A DNA stretch of 64,000 bases. Source: Asterias amurensis. Lineage: Eukaryota; Echinodermata; Asteroidea; Forcipulatida; Asteriidae. Shown here in pieces: positions 54,901 to 60,689 of this stretch (position 1 is the first letter of the stretch; every line of letters begins with the position of its first letter). The notes under the pieces were generated by a model. It was not told the origin of the DNA. It made no database searches and worked only from the letters and a program-made list of their open reading frames with translations. The DNA lies in the NCBI RefSeq assembly GCF_032118995.1, contig NC_092654.1, forward strand, positions 1,674,001-1,738,000. The letters are read 5' to 3'. The position numbers were made by a program, and so were the translations under genes.

Positions 54901-56696
54901 TTGAGTCTTAATGTTCAGTGCTTCGGACTTAAGTCAGACTGTGGCACTTGTCCTTTCAATGGTGTGTCAGGTCCTGTGTCTTGTAAGAAGACAGGGTTTA
55001 TCAACTTGTAAACCCTTTCCTATTTTCTCTATTGGCTAGTCTTCTCTATTCCTTATTGATTTTCCCTCGGCTTACTTTCTTTCATCAGGTACGAATGGCC
55101 ACCACATTGGTCAAACATTACAACGTGAACTCAGAAGATGTGGTCATTCTATCTCAGTATCGTCTCCAATGTGCCGAGATCGAGACCGCTCTGAAGAAGC
55201 ACGGACTGAAGAACATCTCTGTGCGGACGGTTATCACTAGTCAAGGTTTGTAGGATTTGAAACTTTGCATGGTGGAAATATAATATAGAAAGGTTTGCCG
55301 TACTACCATGTGATGATAGTCTCTGAATGAGTTGGGGTGGTTCTGAAAAGAACCATCGGTTTCAACTCGACGTTTCGATCAGAATGCTCTGATGGTCTTC
55401 TGGAGAAAGCTTTTTTCCCCAGGGTTATTGATGTTTTGTACTTTTCTTTCTAAGTAAAGATACTATTTGTTTCTGAAAAAAATAAATAAATAGAACTATT
55501 ACTAGTATTGTTAAAGTAGCATTATAATAATAAATATTATAATAAGGACTTGAAATGAGCACATATCCACCCTGCGCACATATCCACCCTGCTGGCGCAG
55601 TAAACCCCCCCCCCCCTTCCAAAAAAACCCCCCCAAAAAACATTACATTTGGTTCTGATTCCATACAGGAAGTGAATGGGACTACGTGATTATGTCGACG
55701 GTGCGTTCAATGCCACGTATTGAGATTGAGGAGAAAGCCAGCATGGGTTGGAAACAGAAGAATCTCGGCTTCATCATCGACGAGAACCAGATGAATGTCG
55801 CCCTCACAAGAGCAAAACGGGGACTCATCATTGTTGGTAAGAAGATGTGGGGAATGCAGTTTTGTTCATGCACCTGCAATAATGCAAAGTTATTTAGAGC
55901 TGTCTGGCATTGTGCTTAAAAAGCACTGGACACTTTTGGTAATTTCTCAAAATAATTGTTTGCATAAAAACTTACTGGGGAACGAGAAATGGAGAGCTGT
56001 TGATAGTATAAAAAACATTGTGAGAAACGGCTCCCTCTGAAGTAACGTATTTTCTCAGAAAGAAGTTATTTCTCACTTAAATAATTGTCGCACAAGTTGT
56101 GTGCTTTCAGATGCTTGAATTCAAGACCTCAGCTGAGTTATAGAATTCAATCCAAATGTTTCAGTGAGAAATTACTTCTTTCTCAAAAACTACGTAACTT
56201 CAGAGGGAGCCGTTTCCCACATTGTGGTATACTATTAACAGCTCTCTCCATTGCTCGTTACCAAGTAAGTTTTTATGCAAACAATTATTTTGAGTAATTA
56301 CCAAAAGTGTCCAGTGCCTTTGATGGTCCTAAAGGCCCGGTCAAACAGGCCCCGATAACGAGAACGAAAATGAGAACGATAAAAATGCACGCTCGCGATT
56401 GGTTGAATTGCTCCACCCAGAATACACCAAGGCTCATTCAACCAATCGAGGGCGTGCATTTTTATCGTTATCGTTTTCGTTCTCGTTATCGGGGCCTTTA
56501 GACCTCGTTGTTTACTCGTGTATTCCCGCTTTGAAAGATTTTTTAAAAAAGTTAATCTTTAACGCTTTATTGTTGTTGTTTCTTTACAGGTAACCAGTAT
56601 CTGCTTCAGACGCATGACAAGTGGAAGGACTTGATTGATGTCTATCGTGAACACGGTGCTGTCGTCGATGCTCGTAATTTCCTACGAAAACAGTAA
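20467..56696 (+). CDS. HELZ2: HELZ2-like protein: zinc fingers, two UPF1-like helicases and an RNB exonuclease domain
   Basis: Thirty-nine exons with GT-AG borders and matching phases sum to 11691 nt, 3896 residues plus TAA. The start is the first of two adjacent ATGs at 20467; an in-frame TAA at 20440-20442 rules out extension within this exon. Approximate residues: helical N-terminus 1-230, linker 230-313, zinc fingers 314-1213, helicase 1 about 1570-2022, RNB about 2530-2890, helicase 2 about 3380-3890. The order zinc fingers, helicase, RNB, helicase is that of HELZ2 (human about 2650 residues), so this protein is longer, mainly at the N-terminus. Vertebrate HELZ2 is an interferon-induced RNA helicase and 3'-5' exonuclease that also acts as a nuclear receptor coactivator. 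An RNA-degrading or antiviral/anti-transposon role here is inferred from the family. Confidence 0.92.
20570..20770 (+). mobile_element. Retroelement 3' end with (TTGA)n tail
   Basis: The sequence TTCAACTTTTGCAGAGAGATC..GTGCCTCATCGCCTTAAAC..CTGTACAAATGACC ends in about eight TGAT units at 20738-20770. The same end without a long tail is at about 5300-5595, in intron 7 of gene 1. A simple-repeat tail of this sort is typical of CR1/RTE-like LINE or SINE 3' ends. Confidence 0.55.
21255..21530. mobile_element. MITE fragment and a second tRNA-like SINE head in intron 2
   Basis: CCCTTTTCACACTACAC..CCCCAGGGAATAACTG is a GC-rich hairpin-like repeat. From about 21437 follows a tRNA-like sequence, TCGGTGGTCTAGTTGACTGC with the B box GGTTCAAATCCC, then a body ending in CAGTGCTAGCACAC. 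It differs from SINE family A. Confidence 0.5.
21696..22343 (+). repeat. Four tandem copies of exon 3 end + donor + SINE head
   Basis: Units start with AAGGA at 21696, 21868, 22034 and 22189 (periods 172, 166, 155). Each has the 3' part of HELZ2 exon 3 (ATTTTGAAACAGC, ATTAATGCACA), its GTAAGT donor, intron sequence and the CACCAGACTC..GCTCTGG head of a SINE; the last unit runs into the SINE body with its B box. Only the first unit belongs to a full exon. Later copies have lost bases and have no own acceptor. Confidence 0.85.
23247..23458. mobile_element. Palindromic MITE, GGGCCCAATTTCATAAAGCC family
   Basis: The arms GGGCCCAATTTCATAAAGCC (left) and GGCTTTATGAAATTGGGCCC (right) are perfect inverted repeats; the inner parts (GTAAGCAC, CTTCCTT) also pair. 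Related copies lie at 29961-30155, about 35105-35430 and 56763-56935. Confidence 0.78.
24015..24401. mobile_element. Palindromic TTAA-type MITE, family 2
   Basis: Ends are TTTAAAGGAACACGTTGCC and its inverse (GGCAACGTGTTCCTTCAAA). The centre is a hairpin of TAACACGGTCGGCCATTTAT with its inverse. Other copies: 26203-26595, 29157-29486 and a half copy at 2638-2848. TTAA at the edges suggests piggyBac- or Kolobok-type mobilisation. Confidence 0.78.
25885..26202 (+). mobile_element. SINE A copy with a nested palindromic MITE
   Basis: The head GAGCACCAAACTCAAGCTCTGG and body GCAGAGATTGTTCTTGTGAT are interrupted by an element with 21-bp inverted ends, ACTTCTAGAAACTATAAGGC at 25998 and its inverse ending at 26134. 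The body resumes with TTAGCGCATATTTGTAGAAC and CTCCCAGGGAGCTGAG. Confidence 0.72.
26203..26595. mobile_element. Palindromic TTAA-type MITE, family 2, inserted in a SINE
   Basis: TTAAAGGAACACGTTGCC at the left and GGCAACGTGTTCCTTTAAA at the right, with the same central hairpin as the copy at 24015. It lies at the 3' end of the SINE A copy at 25885-26202, just after AAGGAATGTA, so it entered after the SINE. Confidence 0.78.
26812..26970 (+). mobile_element. Retroelement end fragment in HELZ2 intron 5
   Basis: CTACTCCGCGGTAGTAGCAA, AAGAACAAACTGTACCTGGC and CACATGGTGTTACCGCAAAC match the end of the 13795-14080 fragment. Confidence 0.55.
27464..27622. mobile_element. Palindromic MITE in HELZ2 intron 6
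   Basis: The left arm TACGCCTCTCTTAGGATTTA and right arm, which ends TTAAGAGAGGCGTA, are inverted. Inner parts also pair (CAAAACGAGGC with GCCTCATTTTG). TA flanks both ends. Confidence 0.7.
28022..28268 (+). mobile_element. tRNA-derived SINE, family A, near complete
   Basis: GGCCGAGCGGATAAGAGC (A box), GGTTCGAATCCCGG (B box), a G-run at 28127-28144 where relatives have a CACCCAGGGG type sequence, then GCACAGGTTGTATACTCC and GAGCTGAGGCGG. The run of about 15 G may be hard to sequence or assemble. Confidence 0.78.
28360..29894 (+). CDS. HELZ2: HELZ2 exons 8-10: basic and Ser/Pro-rich linker
   Basis: Exons 28360-28462, 28897-28964 and 29816-29894. The first has a Lys-rich run ([10 protein letters not shown]), a possible nuclear localisation signal, then acidic and Ser-rich sequence. 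The second is Asn/Pro/Gln-rich. The third reads [16 protein letters not shown]. No domain. The acceptor of exon 9 is a tandem CAGTAG, so start at 28897 or 28900 are both in frame. Included because phases join exon 7 to the first zinc-finger exon. Confidence 0.72.
29157..29486. mobile_element. Palindromic TTAA-type MITE, family 2, older copy
   Basis: Begins TTAAAGGGGCACGATGCCTT and ends GGCAAAAGTGTCCCTTAAAG, with the hairpin centre changed (CGGCATGCC). More mutated than the copies at 24015 and 26203, so probably older. Confidence 0.7.
29961..30155. mobile_element. Palindromic MITE, GGGCCCAATTTCATAAAGCC family, diverged
   Basis: Starts GGGCCCAATTTCATAAAGCC and ends CAGCTTCATGAAAATGGGCCC, with a changed interior (GCTTAGCCAAG, TTGCTTAGCAG). 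Confidence 0.72.
30421..30726 (+). CDS. HELZ2: HELZ2 exon 11: U1/matrin-type C2H2 zinc finger
   Basis: After a Ser/Thr/Ala-rich stretch the exon encodes [18 protein letters not shown] and GGSKHIAK, that is C-x2-C-x12-H-x5-H, the spacing of U1-like/matrin fingers that commonly bind RNA. Phase 1 at both ends. Its 3' half, from GGSKH onward, is repeated in exon 12. Confidence 0.83.
31284..31502 (+). CDS. HELZ2: HELZ2 exon 12: chimeric duplicate exon
   Basis: The first half matches the start of exon 13 ([26 protein letters not shown]) and the second half matches the end of exon 11 ([21 protein letters not shown]). The join lies at a GCAGCA run (31399-31413). It keeps only the last His of the finger, so it cannot bind zinc alone. 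Phase 1-1 means that inclusion or skipping both keep the frame. Real splicing into mRNA is not proven; an unequal exchange is the simplest origin. Confidence 0.68.
31979..32252 (+). CDS. HELZ2: HELZ2 exon 13: Ala/Ser-rich linker
   Basis: Begins [17 protein letters not shown], passes through an Ala/Pro run and an NRSNG segment, and ends [15 protein letters not shown]. The last part leads straight into the Cys/His-rich exons. Acceptor TTACACAG; phase 1 to phase 2. Confidence 0.78.
32330..32620 (-). mobile_element. tRNA-derived SINE, family B, reversed
   Basis: In reverse it has the tRNA head, then ATCCGTATGGACTGCAAAGG, GTTTCAGCCCCAGGAGTAGG, AACGGCCCCTGG and CACACCTTGAAGTGG. The forward copy is at 10230-10525. 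The head is shared with family A; the body is unrelated. Confidence 0.72.
32811..35054 (+). CDS. HELZ2: HELZ2 exons 14-16: Cys/His-rich region with CCCH zinc fingers
   Basis: Exons 32811-32952, 33492-34238 and 34544-35054. Visible sites: a C-x2-C pair in [10 protein letters not shown]; a CCCH finger [20 protein letters not shown] followed by H (C-x8-C-x6-C-x3-H); a C-x2-C pair in FLCERCFDG; a canonical CCCH finger [20 protein letters not shown] (C-x8-C-x5-C-x3-H); [11 protein letters not shown]; and [16 protein letters not shown] (C-x5-C-x4-C-x3-H). CCCH fingers bind single-stranded RNA and occur before the first helicase in HELZ and HELZ2. Exon 16 uses the donor at 35055; reading through it would stay open to a stop near 35282. 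Confidence 0.87.
33000..33290 (-). mobile_element. tRNA-derived SINE, family C, reversed
   Basis: Reverse strand reads GTCACTAGGTCAAGTGGTTA (A-box region), GGGTTTGAATCC (B box), then a body ending in TTGGCTGTTGCCAGCTGG and TGATGAGAGGATCATC-like sequence. A related fragment lies at about 8960-9075, with its own small hairpin at 9018-9053. A (TTTG)n run at 32985-33015 adjoins. Confidence 0.62.
35105..35430. mobile_element. MITE remnant of the TTTCATAAAGC family in HELZ2 intron 16
   Basis: ACTGTCATAAAGCTGTTAAG, repeated TGCTTAGCA hairpins, and an end GACGTGAAATTGGGTCC mark a diverged copy. It supplies open frame after the exon 16 donor, so retention of this intron would add about 76 codons before a stop near 35282. 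Confidence 0.55.
35503..36398 (+). CDS. HELZ2: HELZ2 exons 17-18: second U1-like finger and a further CCCH finger
   Basis: Exon 35503-35794 encodes [18 protein letters not shown] and SFGHR, a C-x2-C-x12-H-x5-H finger like that of exon 11. A CCCH motif spans the intron: CEPHKRRQC then CTRAH (C-x7-C-x11-C-x3-H). A charged helix ([27 protein letters not shown]) follows. The donor of exon 18 is weak: GTG|GTTGGT at 36398/36399, or AGT|GTGGTT three bases earlier, both phase 0. A palindromic MITE (35983-36133) ends 57 bases before the exon 18 acceptor. Confidence 0.85.
35983..36133. mobile_element. Palindromic MITE, GCCCTTTTCGAAACC family, next to exon 18
   Basis: The ends ATAGACCCTTTTCGAAACC and TAGTTTCAAAAAGGGCCAT are inverted. 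A related copy is at 60047-60210. It sits 57 bases from the exon 18 acceptor, where it occupies the likely branch-point area. Confidence 0.7.
36468..36852. mobile_element. Palindromic TTAA-type MITE, family 1, full copy
   Basis: Starts TAAAGGTAGTGGACACTATT and ends AATAGTGTCCACTGCCTTTAA; a central hairpin pairs GATTTTGAGACC with its inverse. Long arms carry the shared words GGAGCTGTTGATAGTATAAA and GAGATACACC. A partial second copy follows to about 36970. Family members at 168, 12736, 39336, 50951, 52970, 55916 and 63527. Confidence 0.8.
37046..40294 (+). CDS. HELZ2: HELZ2 exons 19-23: region between zinc fingers and helicase 1
   Basis: Exons 37046-37174, 37551-37781, 38233-38522, 39091-39283 and 40068-40294, about 357 residues. 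Strand-rich parts ([33 protein letters not shown]) and helices ([18 protein letters not shown]). The [12 protein letters not shown] stretch followed by a long connector before the P-loop resembles the segment in the same place in HELZ/HELZ2, where vertebrate proteins have an accessory fold before the helicase. No catalytic motif expected. Confidence 0.83.
37190..37400. mobile_element. Palindromic MITE in HELZ2 intron 19
   Basis: TTTCACACGAGAGCAATTTA at the left, and TTAAATTGCGGTGGTGTGAA at the right; GTAGCATGGTT and its inverse AACCATGCTA repeat inside. Confidence 0.62.
37990..38212 (+). mobile_element. SINE A 3' part before HELZ2 exon 21
   Basis: AAGGGGTATAAATGGGTACC, GGCTGTATACTCCCCAGGGA, AATGTAAGTGCATTGAGACG and AATGCGCTATATAAGAACTA, tail TTATTATTA. 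The head is missing. The tail ends about 20 bases before the exon 21 acceptor. Confidence 0.72.
38690..38930 (-). mobile_element. Reversed tRNA-derived SINE in HELZ2 intron 21
   Basis: GTAGCACCGTATAAGGGTTT, GGTGCACTGGGTTCTGTGC, CTTGCTTAAGGGCACAAGTG and TCACGACTGAGACTCGTTCC; the last part is the head with the B box in reverse. The head word GTGTCACGACTGG matches the families A and B. Confidence 0.62.
39336..39722. mobile_element. Palindromic TTAA-type MITE, family 1, full copy
   Basis: TTAAAGGCAGTGGACACTAT at the left, AGTGTCCAGTGTCTTTAAA at the right; a TTAA lies at each edge. Central hairpin GATTTCGAGACC with its inverse. Located in HELZ2 intron 22. Confidence 0.8.
39914..39995 (+). mobile_element. 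tRNA-like sequence, probably a SINE head
   Basis: GGGCTGGATAGCTCAGTAGG carries an A box and GGTTCAAGTCCCGATCCAGT a B box plus the closing acceptor strand, so it looks like a whole tRNA. The anticodon stem is poor and AACTTCTCTTTGTTCAA follows, as in a SINE, so I call it a tRNA-derived repeat and not a tRNA gene. Confidence 0.5.
40767..46060 (+). CDS. HELZ2: HELZ2 exons 24-29: first SF1 (UPF1-like) helicase domain
   Basis: Exons 40767-41000, 42032-42416, 44122-44388, 44727-44834, 45237-45312 and 45774-46060. Motif I is GPFGTGKT, Ia [49 protein letters not shown] and [20 protein letters not shown]. All core ATPase residues (Lys and Thr of the P-loop, Asp-Glu of motif II, Arg of motif VI) are there, so ATP-driven translocation is expected. 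PAHKDFYPL and the CSxGxCxxxW end are HELZ-family signatures. A 16-bp minisatellite starts 13 bases after exon 24. Confidence 0.93.
41013..41765 (+). repeat. 16-bp minisatellite in HELZ2 intron 24
   Basis: About 47 tandem copies of CCGACACCCCTATGTT with single-base variants (CTTTGTT, TTACGA, CATCCC). It starts 13 bases after the exon 24 donor. The opposite strand has a GGGG tract every 16 bases. All three plus frames stay open over most of it, since no unit makes a stop, so three overlapping false reading frames arise. Confidence 0.93.
41770..41995 (+). mobile_element. LINE 3' end fragment after the minisatellite
   Basis: CTTCGACGCTTTAAAGGTAT..GGCTCTGAAAACTCATCTTA reads as the S-FRRFKG-L+-LKTHL-type end of a non-LTR reverse transcriptase frame, followed by TGTACCAT-like and TTTATTTATTGTATTTT tail sequence. 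Confidence 0.5.
42417..44121. other. HELZ2 intron 25: palindrome, MITE and LINE end
   Basis: Holds a near-perfect 66-bp palindrome at about 42554-42619, a MITE at about 42850-43035 (ATAATGAATGTTTTTCATTC with CATAAACATTCATT), a repeat with GGGTCGAAACGTC at about 43065-43140, and a LINE 3' end at 43350-43700. No coding exon needed or seen. Confidence 0.6.
43350..43702 (+). mobile_element. LINE 3' end with (GTT)n(ATT)n tail
   Basis: One frame reads [14 protein letters not shown], a next [18 protein letters not shown] part, and then GGCGCTATATAAATGCAGTT and a GTT/ATT tail at 43676-43702. This is the usual C-terminal end of L2/CR1-like reverse transcriptases. Truncated and out of frame. Confidence 0.62.
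44450..44600 (+). mobile_element. SINE A fragment in HELZ2 intron 26
   Basis: CTGACACTTGTGTCCTTGAG, TGCTTCTCTTCACCCAGAGG, TATAAATGGCTACC and AAAAATGCGCTATA; short and internally deleted. Confidence 0.6.
44880..45165 (+). mobile_element. MITE remnant followed by a SINE A head
   Basis: GGAGTTAGGACGAGTAACCC..AGAGTTTGGTGAAATCGACG belongs to the GAGTTAGGA palindromic family. From 45043 a SINE head follows (GTCGTGGCTGAGTGGTTAAG, AGCTCTGGTGTTTC), cut short at a G-run at 45143-45158. Confidence 0.58.
46100..46385 (+). repeat. 41-bp minisatellite in HELZ2 intron 29
   Basis: Six units round GCAGAAAGGACTTATAAGAC, starting at 46151, 46192, 46235, 46276, 46317 and 46359, period 41-43. Lies between the last exon of helicase 1 and the RNB exon. 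Confidence 0.85.
46535..50520 (+). CDS. HELZ2: HELZ2 exon 30: acidic linker and RNB (RNase II/R) domain
   Basis: One 3986-nt exon encodes about 1328 residues. It opens with a linker rich in Ser, Gln and acid ([18 protein letters not shown]), then an OB/cold-shock-like part, and from about 48060 the RNB core: [18 protein letters not shown] holds the four Asp that bind the two catalytic metals (D-x5-D-x-D-D pattern). Further RNB motifs are [37 protein letters not shown] and [18 protein letters not shown]. An intact 3'-5' exoribonuclease is therefore predicted. A 353-codon minus frame across 47117-48178 is a shadow. Confidence 0.93.
50831..56696 (+). CDS. HELZ2: HELZ2 exons 31-39: second SF1 (UPF1-like) helicase domain and C-terminus
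   Basis: Exons 50831-50928, 51912-52061, 52484-52911, 53408-53604, 53759-53861, 54516-54746, 55089-55245, 55669-55836 and 56590-56696. Motifs: [12 protein letters not shown] (Q motif), GPPGTGKT split by intron 32, CGPSNKSVD (Ia), VDEAGM (II), IGDHKQLRP (III), TIQYRM (IV), [19 protein letters not shown] (V) and [15 protein letters not shown] (VI). All are intact and closer to the UPF1/DNA2 consensus than those of helicase 1. The frame ends at TAA 56694-56696 after DARNFLRKQ. Confidence 0.93.
50951..51340. mobile_element. Palindromic TTAA-type MITE, family 1, full copy, inverted
   Basis: TTAAAGACACTGGACACTAT to AGTGTCCACTGCTTTTAA, TTAA at both edges; the arms lie in the opposite order to the copy at 39336. 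In HELZ2 intron 31. Confidence 0.8.
52100..52295 (-). mobile_element. Reversed SINE A 3' body in HELZ2 intron 32
   Basis: AATGGCGCTTTACACACCGA, CACTTGGCCATATAATTCAT, TCTCAGCTCCCTGGAGTGTA and ATGCGCTACTCGGCTAAAC are the inverse of the family A body. Confidence 0.65.
53880..54260 (+). mobile_element. Degenerate non-LTR retrotransposon (L2/CR1-like) fragment
   Basis: In broken frames the sequence reads [11 protein letters not shown], then a LHWLPI-like part (CTTCATTGGCTACCAATTAG), a TPRYITTLL part, and [10 protein letters not shown] before a tail with AGCGCCTTATAATG. These are C-terminal landmarks of L2/CR1-type reverse transcriptase frames. Many stops and frameshifts. Confidence 0.65.
55247..55410 (+). 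mobile_element. Retroelement fragment directly after HELZ2 exon 37
   Basis: From GATTTGAAACTTTGCATGGT through GGTTTGCCGTACTACCATG, GGTTCTGAAAAGAACC and CTCGACGTTTCGATCAGAAT to GTCTTCTGGAGAAAGC. It begins about 10 bases from the exon 37 donor. Confidence 0.6.
55916..56321. mobile_element. Palindromic TTAA-type MITE, family 1, full copy
   Basis: CTTAAAAAGCACTGGACACTTTTGG begins it and CCAAAAGTGTCCAGTGCCTTT ends it. Directly next to a second palindromic MITE (56330-56502) in HELZ2 intron 38. Confidence 0.78.
56330..56502. mobile_element. Palindromic MITE, GATAACGA-AACG family, in HELZ2 intron 38
   Basis: Best kept copy: CAGGCCCCGATAACGAGAAC in the left arm and GTTCTCGTTATCGGGGCC in the right arm are perfect inverses, with the GGTTGAATTGCTCC centre. 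Confidence 0.78.
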
Positions 56697-58765
56697 CCGT
56701 CAGCTGTTTCATTGGAGAGAAAACAGAATTCTTGTATGGATTGATATTGCAATTCTACGACCAGGGCCCAGTTTCATAGAGCTGCTAAGCACAAAAACCT
56801 GCTTAGCATGAAATGTTCTTCCTTGATAAAAAACAGGATTACTAACCAAATTTCCACGTGATTTTCAGGATAAGCAAACAACAGCTGAATACCAGTAACG
56901 AGCAATATGCAACAAATAAAAATTTGGGCCAAGGTTCCTAGAAACAAAAATGCTTAAAACATTTCTGCTGCTGAGCAGAAATGAGCAGGATACCAGTCAG
57001 AAATTGTACACATGACATGGTATTACCCCAAGTGACTCCTTTTCCTCTCTTTCTATACACCAATCCGGGCGCGCAAGTTTTGAGCACCGCCCGTCATTGC
57101 TGCAGTGTCTTCAGTACCTAGATTATGCAGAAAGACACCGCAGTTGATAAGTTTTGTCAATAGAGGGAGTTACCTTTTTTCTTTTCTTTTTTTCAGATTT
57201 GTCTATAGATTATTCATCAATATTTAGACAAAGCATTTCTTAAAAATTGTGTATTAGTTAGTTTCCTCCTGATGCTGTAATTGGGTTTTGTTACCATGTT
57301 GGGTTCCCTGAAACCACAGTAGTGTGCACTTACATTAATACAAAAAGGGACCATACTGTTTGCCCTTTGAACCTTAGTGAGGTCGCATTCAATTAAATGT
57401 TAGACAATCAGAAGGCTAGATCATATTATGTGAGCTATGACACATTAATACTATTGATTACTTCAAACTCATTCCATTGGATTTTATCTCTTCATGAGGC
57501 GTTGGTTTTTTTAACAGAAATAATGTAATAAGATTAATTGTAAAGTAATAGATTGAACGTAAAAGCTTGTTGAAATTTTTTGAGCAGCTGTGTATTTTTA
57601 AGTGGTTGGGGAGATGGGAGTAAAGATATTGTAATGTTGAAAGAGATCTACAGCAAGTACCAATTATGGACTTGTGAAGTAGACATTTTATATTTTGTAA
57701 GTGCAGTTTTTGAAAGCCATCGGTGCCGGTTGAGCCAATCATTTAGTAATGGATAACAGTTAAGGGTCTGCACCAATTGGTACTACTACTGCCAACCAAG
57801 ACTGGGGGACAAGGATGAGAATTGTGGGAACAAGGATGGATGGATACTTTTTTTTAACATTAACTGAAACACTACAAGTAATGTGTGTTTTGAGACACTG
57901 CATGGTGAGGTATCACTGTATATTTGGTATGCAGTATGTGTATATCTACTTGCTTGGTAGATTATGTTCTTTTGAATATGTTCTTTTGAGAACTTGTCTC
58001 GCTAAATATTATACTTCCACGGAGTATATAAAATAAGTAAGTTATATGTTTTTTGACAGCATGTAGATTTTGTATGAAGAAAAGATATTTTTGGGGGGTC
58101 TGTTTGTCAAAGAGGTTATCTGTTAAATAGACAATTTTACACATTAGACAAGTTGTACAGTGTATGCAGAGCTTTTGTAACCAAAGTTTTTGAAGCCTTA
58201 TGCATATTGGTCGTGAAAGCGACATGTTTTTTGTTGTTACAGATTTTAACACAGCTGCCTTTAAAAATTGCTAATGAAACTGTCATGTACATTTGGGGTA
58301 GTTTGGGGTCCAATTTAAGTCTGGTGATTCTTCGATAAATTGCCATTGTTATTTGGTGTAATATGCTTAATTTCAATGGAAAGGGGTTAACATTTGAAAG
58401 CCTTTTACAAACCTTGGCTTAGACTCTTCGGCTAAAACTTTGTTTGATGTTGGAAATATTTTTGCAAAATGTACGCTGCTCAGAAGTTGGTAGTGGACCC
58501 CAAGCCAGAACCAAGACCCAGAGCAAGAGCCAGAGAGCACACAAGGCTAGGTTTCTAGAATGCCTCTTGTTCTTGGACGGTCCTTTAGTTTTTTAAGAAA
58601 GTTACATTTTTGTAGTTTGGTATTGTTTGCCCATAGTTTTCTTCTTTCTTGCTATAAATTAACAATAGTTAAGTATAAGTAAGTCCATAGCAACTTCTGA
58701 TGTTACACCCTGAATAATGAATCTTTTTAATTAAAGATGGAAGAATAAAGATAACGAGCATGATT
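56697..58765 (+). other. HELZ2 3' UTR (extent inferred)
   Basis: AT-rich with no credible frame. A MITE of the TTTCATAGAGCTGCTAAGC type lies at 56763-56935. AATAAA at 58744-58749 is the first well-placed signal that I noted, giving a UTR of about 2 kb; another at about 59849 would give a longer one. Transcript data would fix the end. Confidence 0.45.
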
Positions 58766-60046
58766 TCAAAATCCGCTTTCAATGTTGAAAAGGAACCATA
58801 CTGAAGATGTAAAAACACTAATCATGCCACTTGCCTTTACAAATCCTTCTTTGACAAAACCATTTGACTTAATTACTTTACTTATTCAGTTACAGTCCAT
58901 TTGTTGTAGTTAGTCTAGTATTATAGTAAGCTTTTACCAGTCTGAAATTGTATACAATAATCGAGATAACGAATCATGTGATGACACTTATTATCTTGCA
59001 GACAAATCTTAGAGCAACTTTCTAAACCGTCTTTCTAAAAAGGAAATATAAAAAAACATTCCTCAAAAAGTTTCGGTTTCAATGTTTATTGGTGATTGCT
59101 TTTGTTAAGTTGATTGAAACAAGTAAAGTGTACGCAGGTTTTGTTGTTTTTATTTAAAATAGTATGTTGTTAGAGTAGAAAACAAACAAATTACAGGGGA
59201 TTACATTTGATCAGTGGCAGTGCCCGGGGGGGGGGGGGGGGTTGATGCACACACAGCCTCGTCCCCCTGGTGAGCATTGACTATGAGAAAAAAGAGAGCA
59301 TAAAGCCACCATGGGAACGAGGAGGTACAAACAATTTCCGCCAGTACCTTTCACAAGTCGGTGGTTGGTTTTTGGTTCACACTTAATACTGAGTAGTTTT
59401 CTATAACACAGACCTATAAAAATAGACTATAGACGATGTGACCTGTGACATCACATGTTTACAAAAGAGCCACAGAGCCTGGACTTCCTGCAGGCACGAT
59501 TTGTACACAGCCTAATGGAAGAAATTATAAAATCTTATATTTTATGGAGATTGCACTGTCTAATTTGTATCAACTTTTGATATGATGAAAGGCGGCACAT
59601 CTCAAAACTTGTCCAGCTTTTACTTTCATCATTCTTGGATTTATGTGGAAATTATGACACAAAATGTCAACTTTCCCATATGACCTGTGCAGTGTTGTGC
59701 CTGCCAGAATACTCAAAGAATGTGAGGTCACACTAATTGTAAACAAATTTCACATGGTATATAGGGCCTAGAATCTATACTTTGGATGAATTATAATTGT
59801 GTAAGCCATTGGGATGTATGTGCTTACAAACATACTAAAGTGAGAACTAAATAAAATTTGGATAACAACCATTGTGAATCGGCGTTGGCTGAGTTTTTGG
59901 CGGGTAAAGTAAACAATTTGAACAGCCATTCATCACGATCGTGTCATGCCAGAAACTGTCCCGCGTGTGGGTGTACTGTGATCCGATTGGCCATTATGCG
60001 TCTTTGACGTCATATTACGGATGCCTTGCCTTTGTGTATCATAGGC
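58766..60046. other. Intergenic, AT-rich, no gene seen
   Basis: Includes a G-run of about 18 bases at 59227-59244 and a second possible poly(A) signal near 59849. I see no exon or known repeat besides. Confidence 0.5.
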
Positions 60047-60210
60047 CCTTTTTGAATCCACGGCTTCGGCTGTGGATTCGGCTTTAGACTCAGTCCTCTC
60101 GTCTGAAGCCCTGAGCACGTACGCAAGGCACGCGCAATTGTCGACGAAACAACCGCGGGGCCAATCTATAGGCCGAATCCAAAGCCGAAGCCATGGTTTC
60201 GAAAAGGGCC
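60047..60210. mobile_element. Palindromic MITE, GCCCTTTTTGAATCCACGGC family
   Basis: GGCCCTTTTTGAATCCACGG and the inverse part CCATGGTTTCGAAAAGGGCC bound it, with CTTCGGCT-rich arms and CTCAGGGCTTCAGACGAGAG (inverse) in the core, as in the copy at 35983-36133. Confidence 0.7.
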
Positions 60211-60396
60211 ATCAGATTTTTCTTGTCCAAGTTTTCCAAGATGGAGCCGTGACCAGTTGACTCATTCACGAATTTTTGTTTAAGGATAGTTCAAACACTC
60301 GAGTGCTAACCTCCAAAATAAAAAGGGGGGAACAAGTACAGTTGTCAGCACATGTTTGTTTTTATTTCAAACGGCCGCGGACTAGACTGTTTATAA

Positions 60397-60608
60397 AAGC
60401 GCCACCAACGTTGACATTCACCGGATCGCTGAAAGGGGAATCCCCCTTCTCACGCAGTTGATTATTATTGCGGGAATTTCCGTGCGTGATGAAAAAACGA
60501 TTCCAACCAAGAATTTTGTCGGTTAAGCTTCAACACTAGTTACGATAATTCAGTGTTTTATCAAGTACAAAAAGTGTATATTATAAAATGGCATTCATGG
60601 TGAAAGAG
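60397..60608 (+). promoter_or_regulatory. Second paired kappaB-site module, inverted copy of 19010-19257
   Basis: GGGGAATCCCC at 60435-60445 and GGGAATTTCC at 60472-60481, 26 bases apart. Shared words with the reverse of the first module: AGCGCCACCAACGTTGACAT, GCGGGAATT, a TTCAACACTAGTT-type word, TTCAGTG and TTCATGGTGAAAGAG. TATAAAATGG is at 60581-60590. Downstream, a donor-like GTAAGTCAC near 60689 could end a 5' noncoding exon. It may be the promoter of a plus-strand gene that lies beyond 64 kb. Confidence 0.5.
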
Positions 60609-60689
60609 TGAAAGTGCATCCGGGACTGTGACAAAGCAACCAAATAGACGCCGGGTAGTGGCAGTGCCAACTCGACACATCACTGTAGT

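Noticed and set aside
57458..58376. Small frames of 60 to 97 codons on both strands after HELZ2
   Set aside because: AT-rich 3' UTR sequence; no splice sites, motifs or codon bias to back them.
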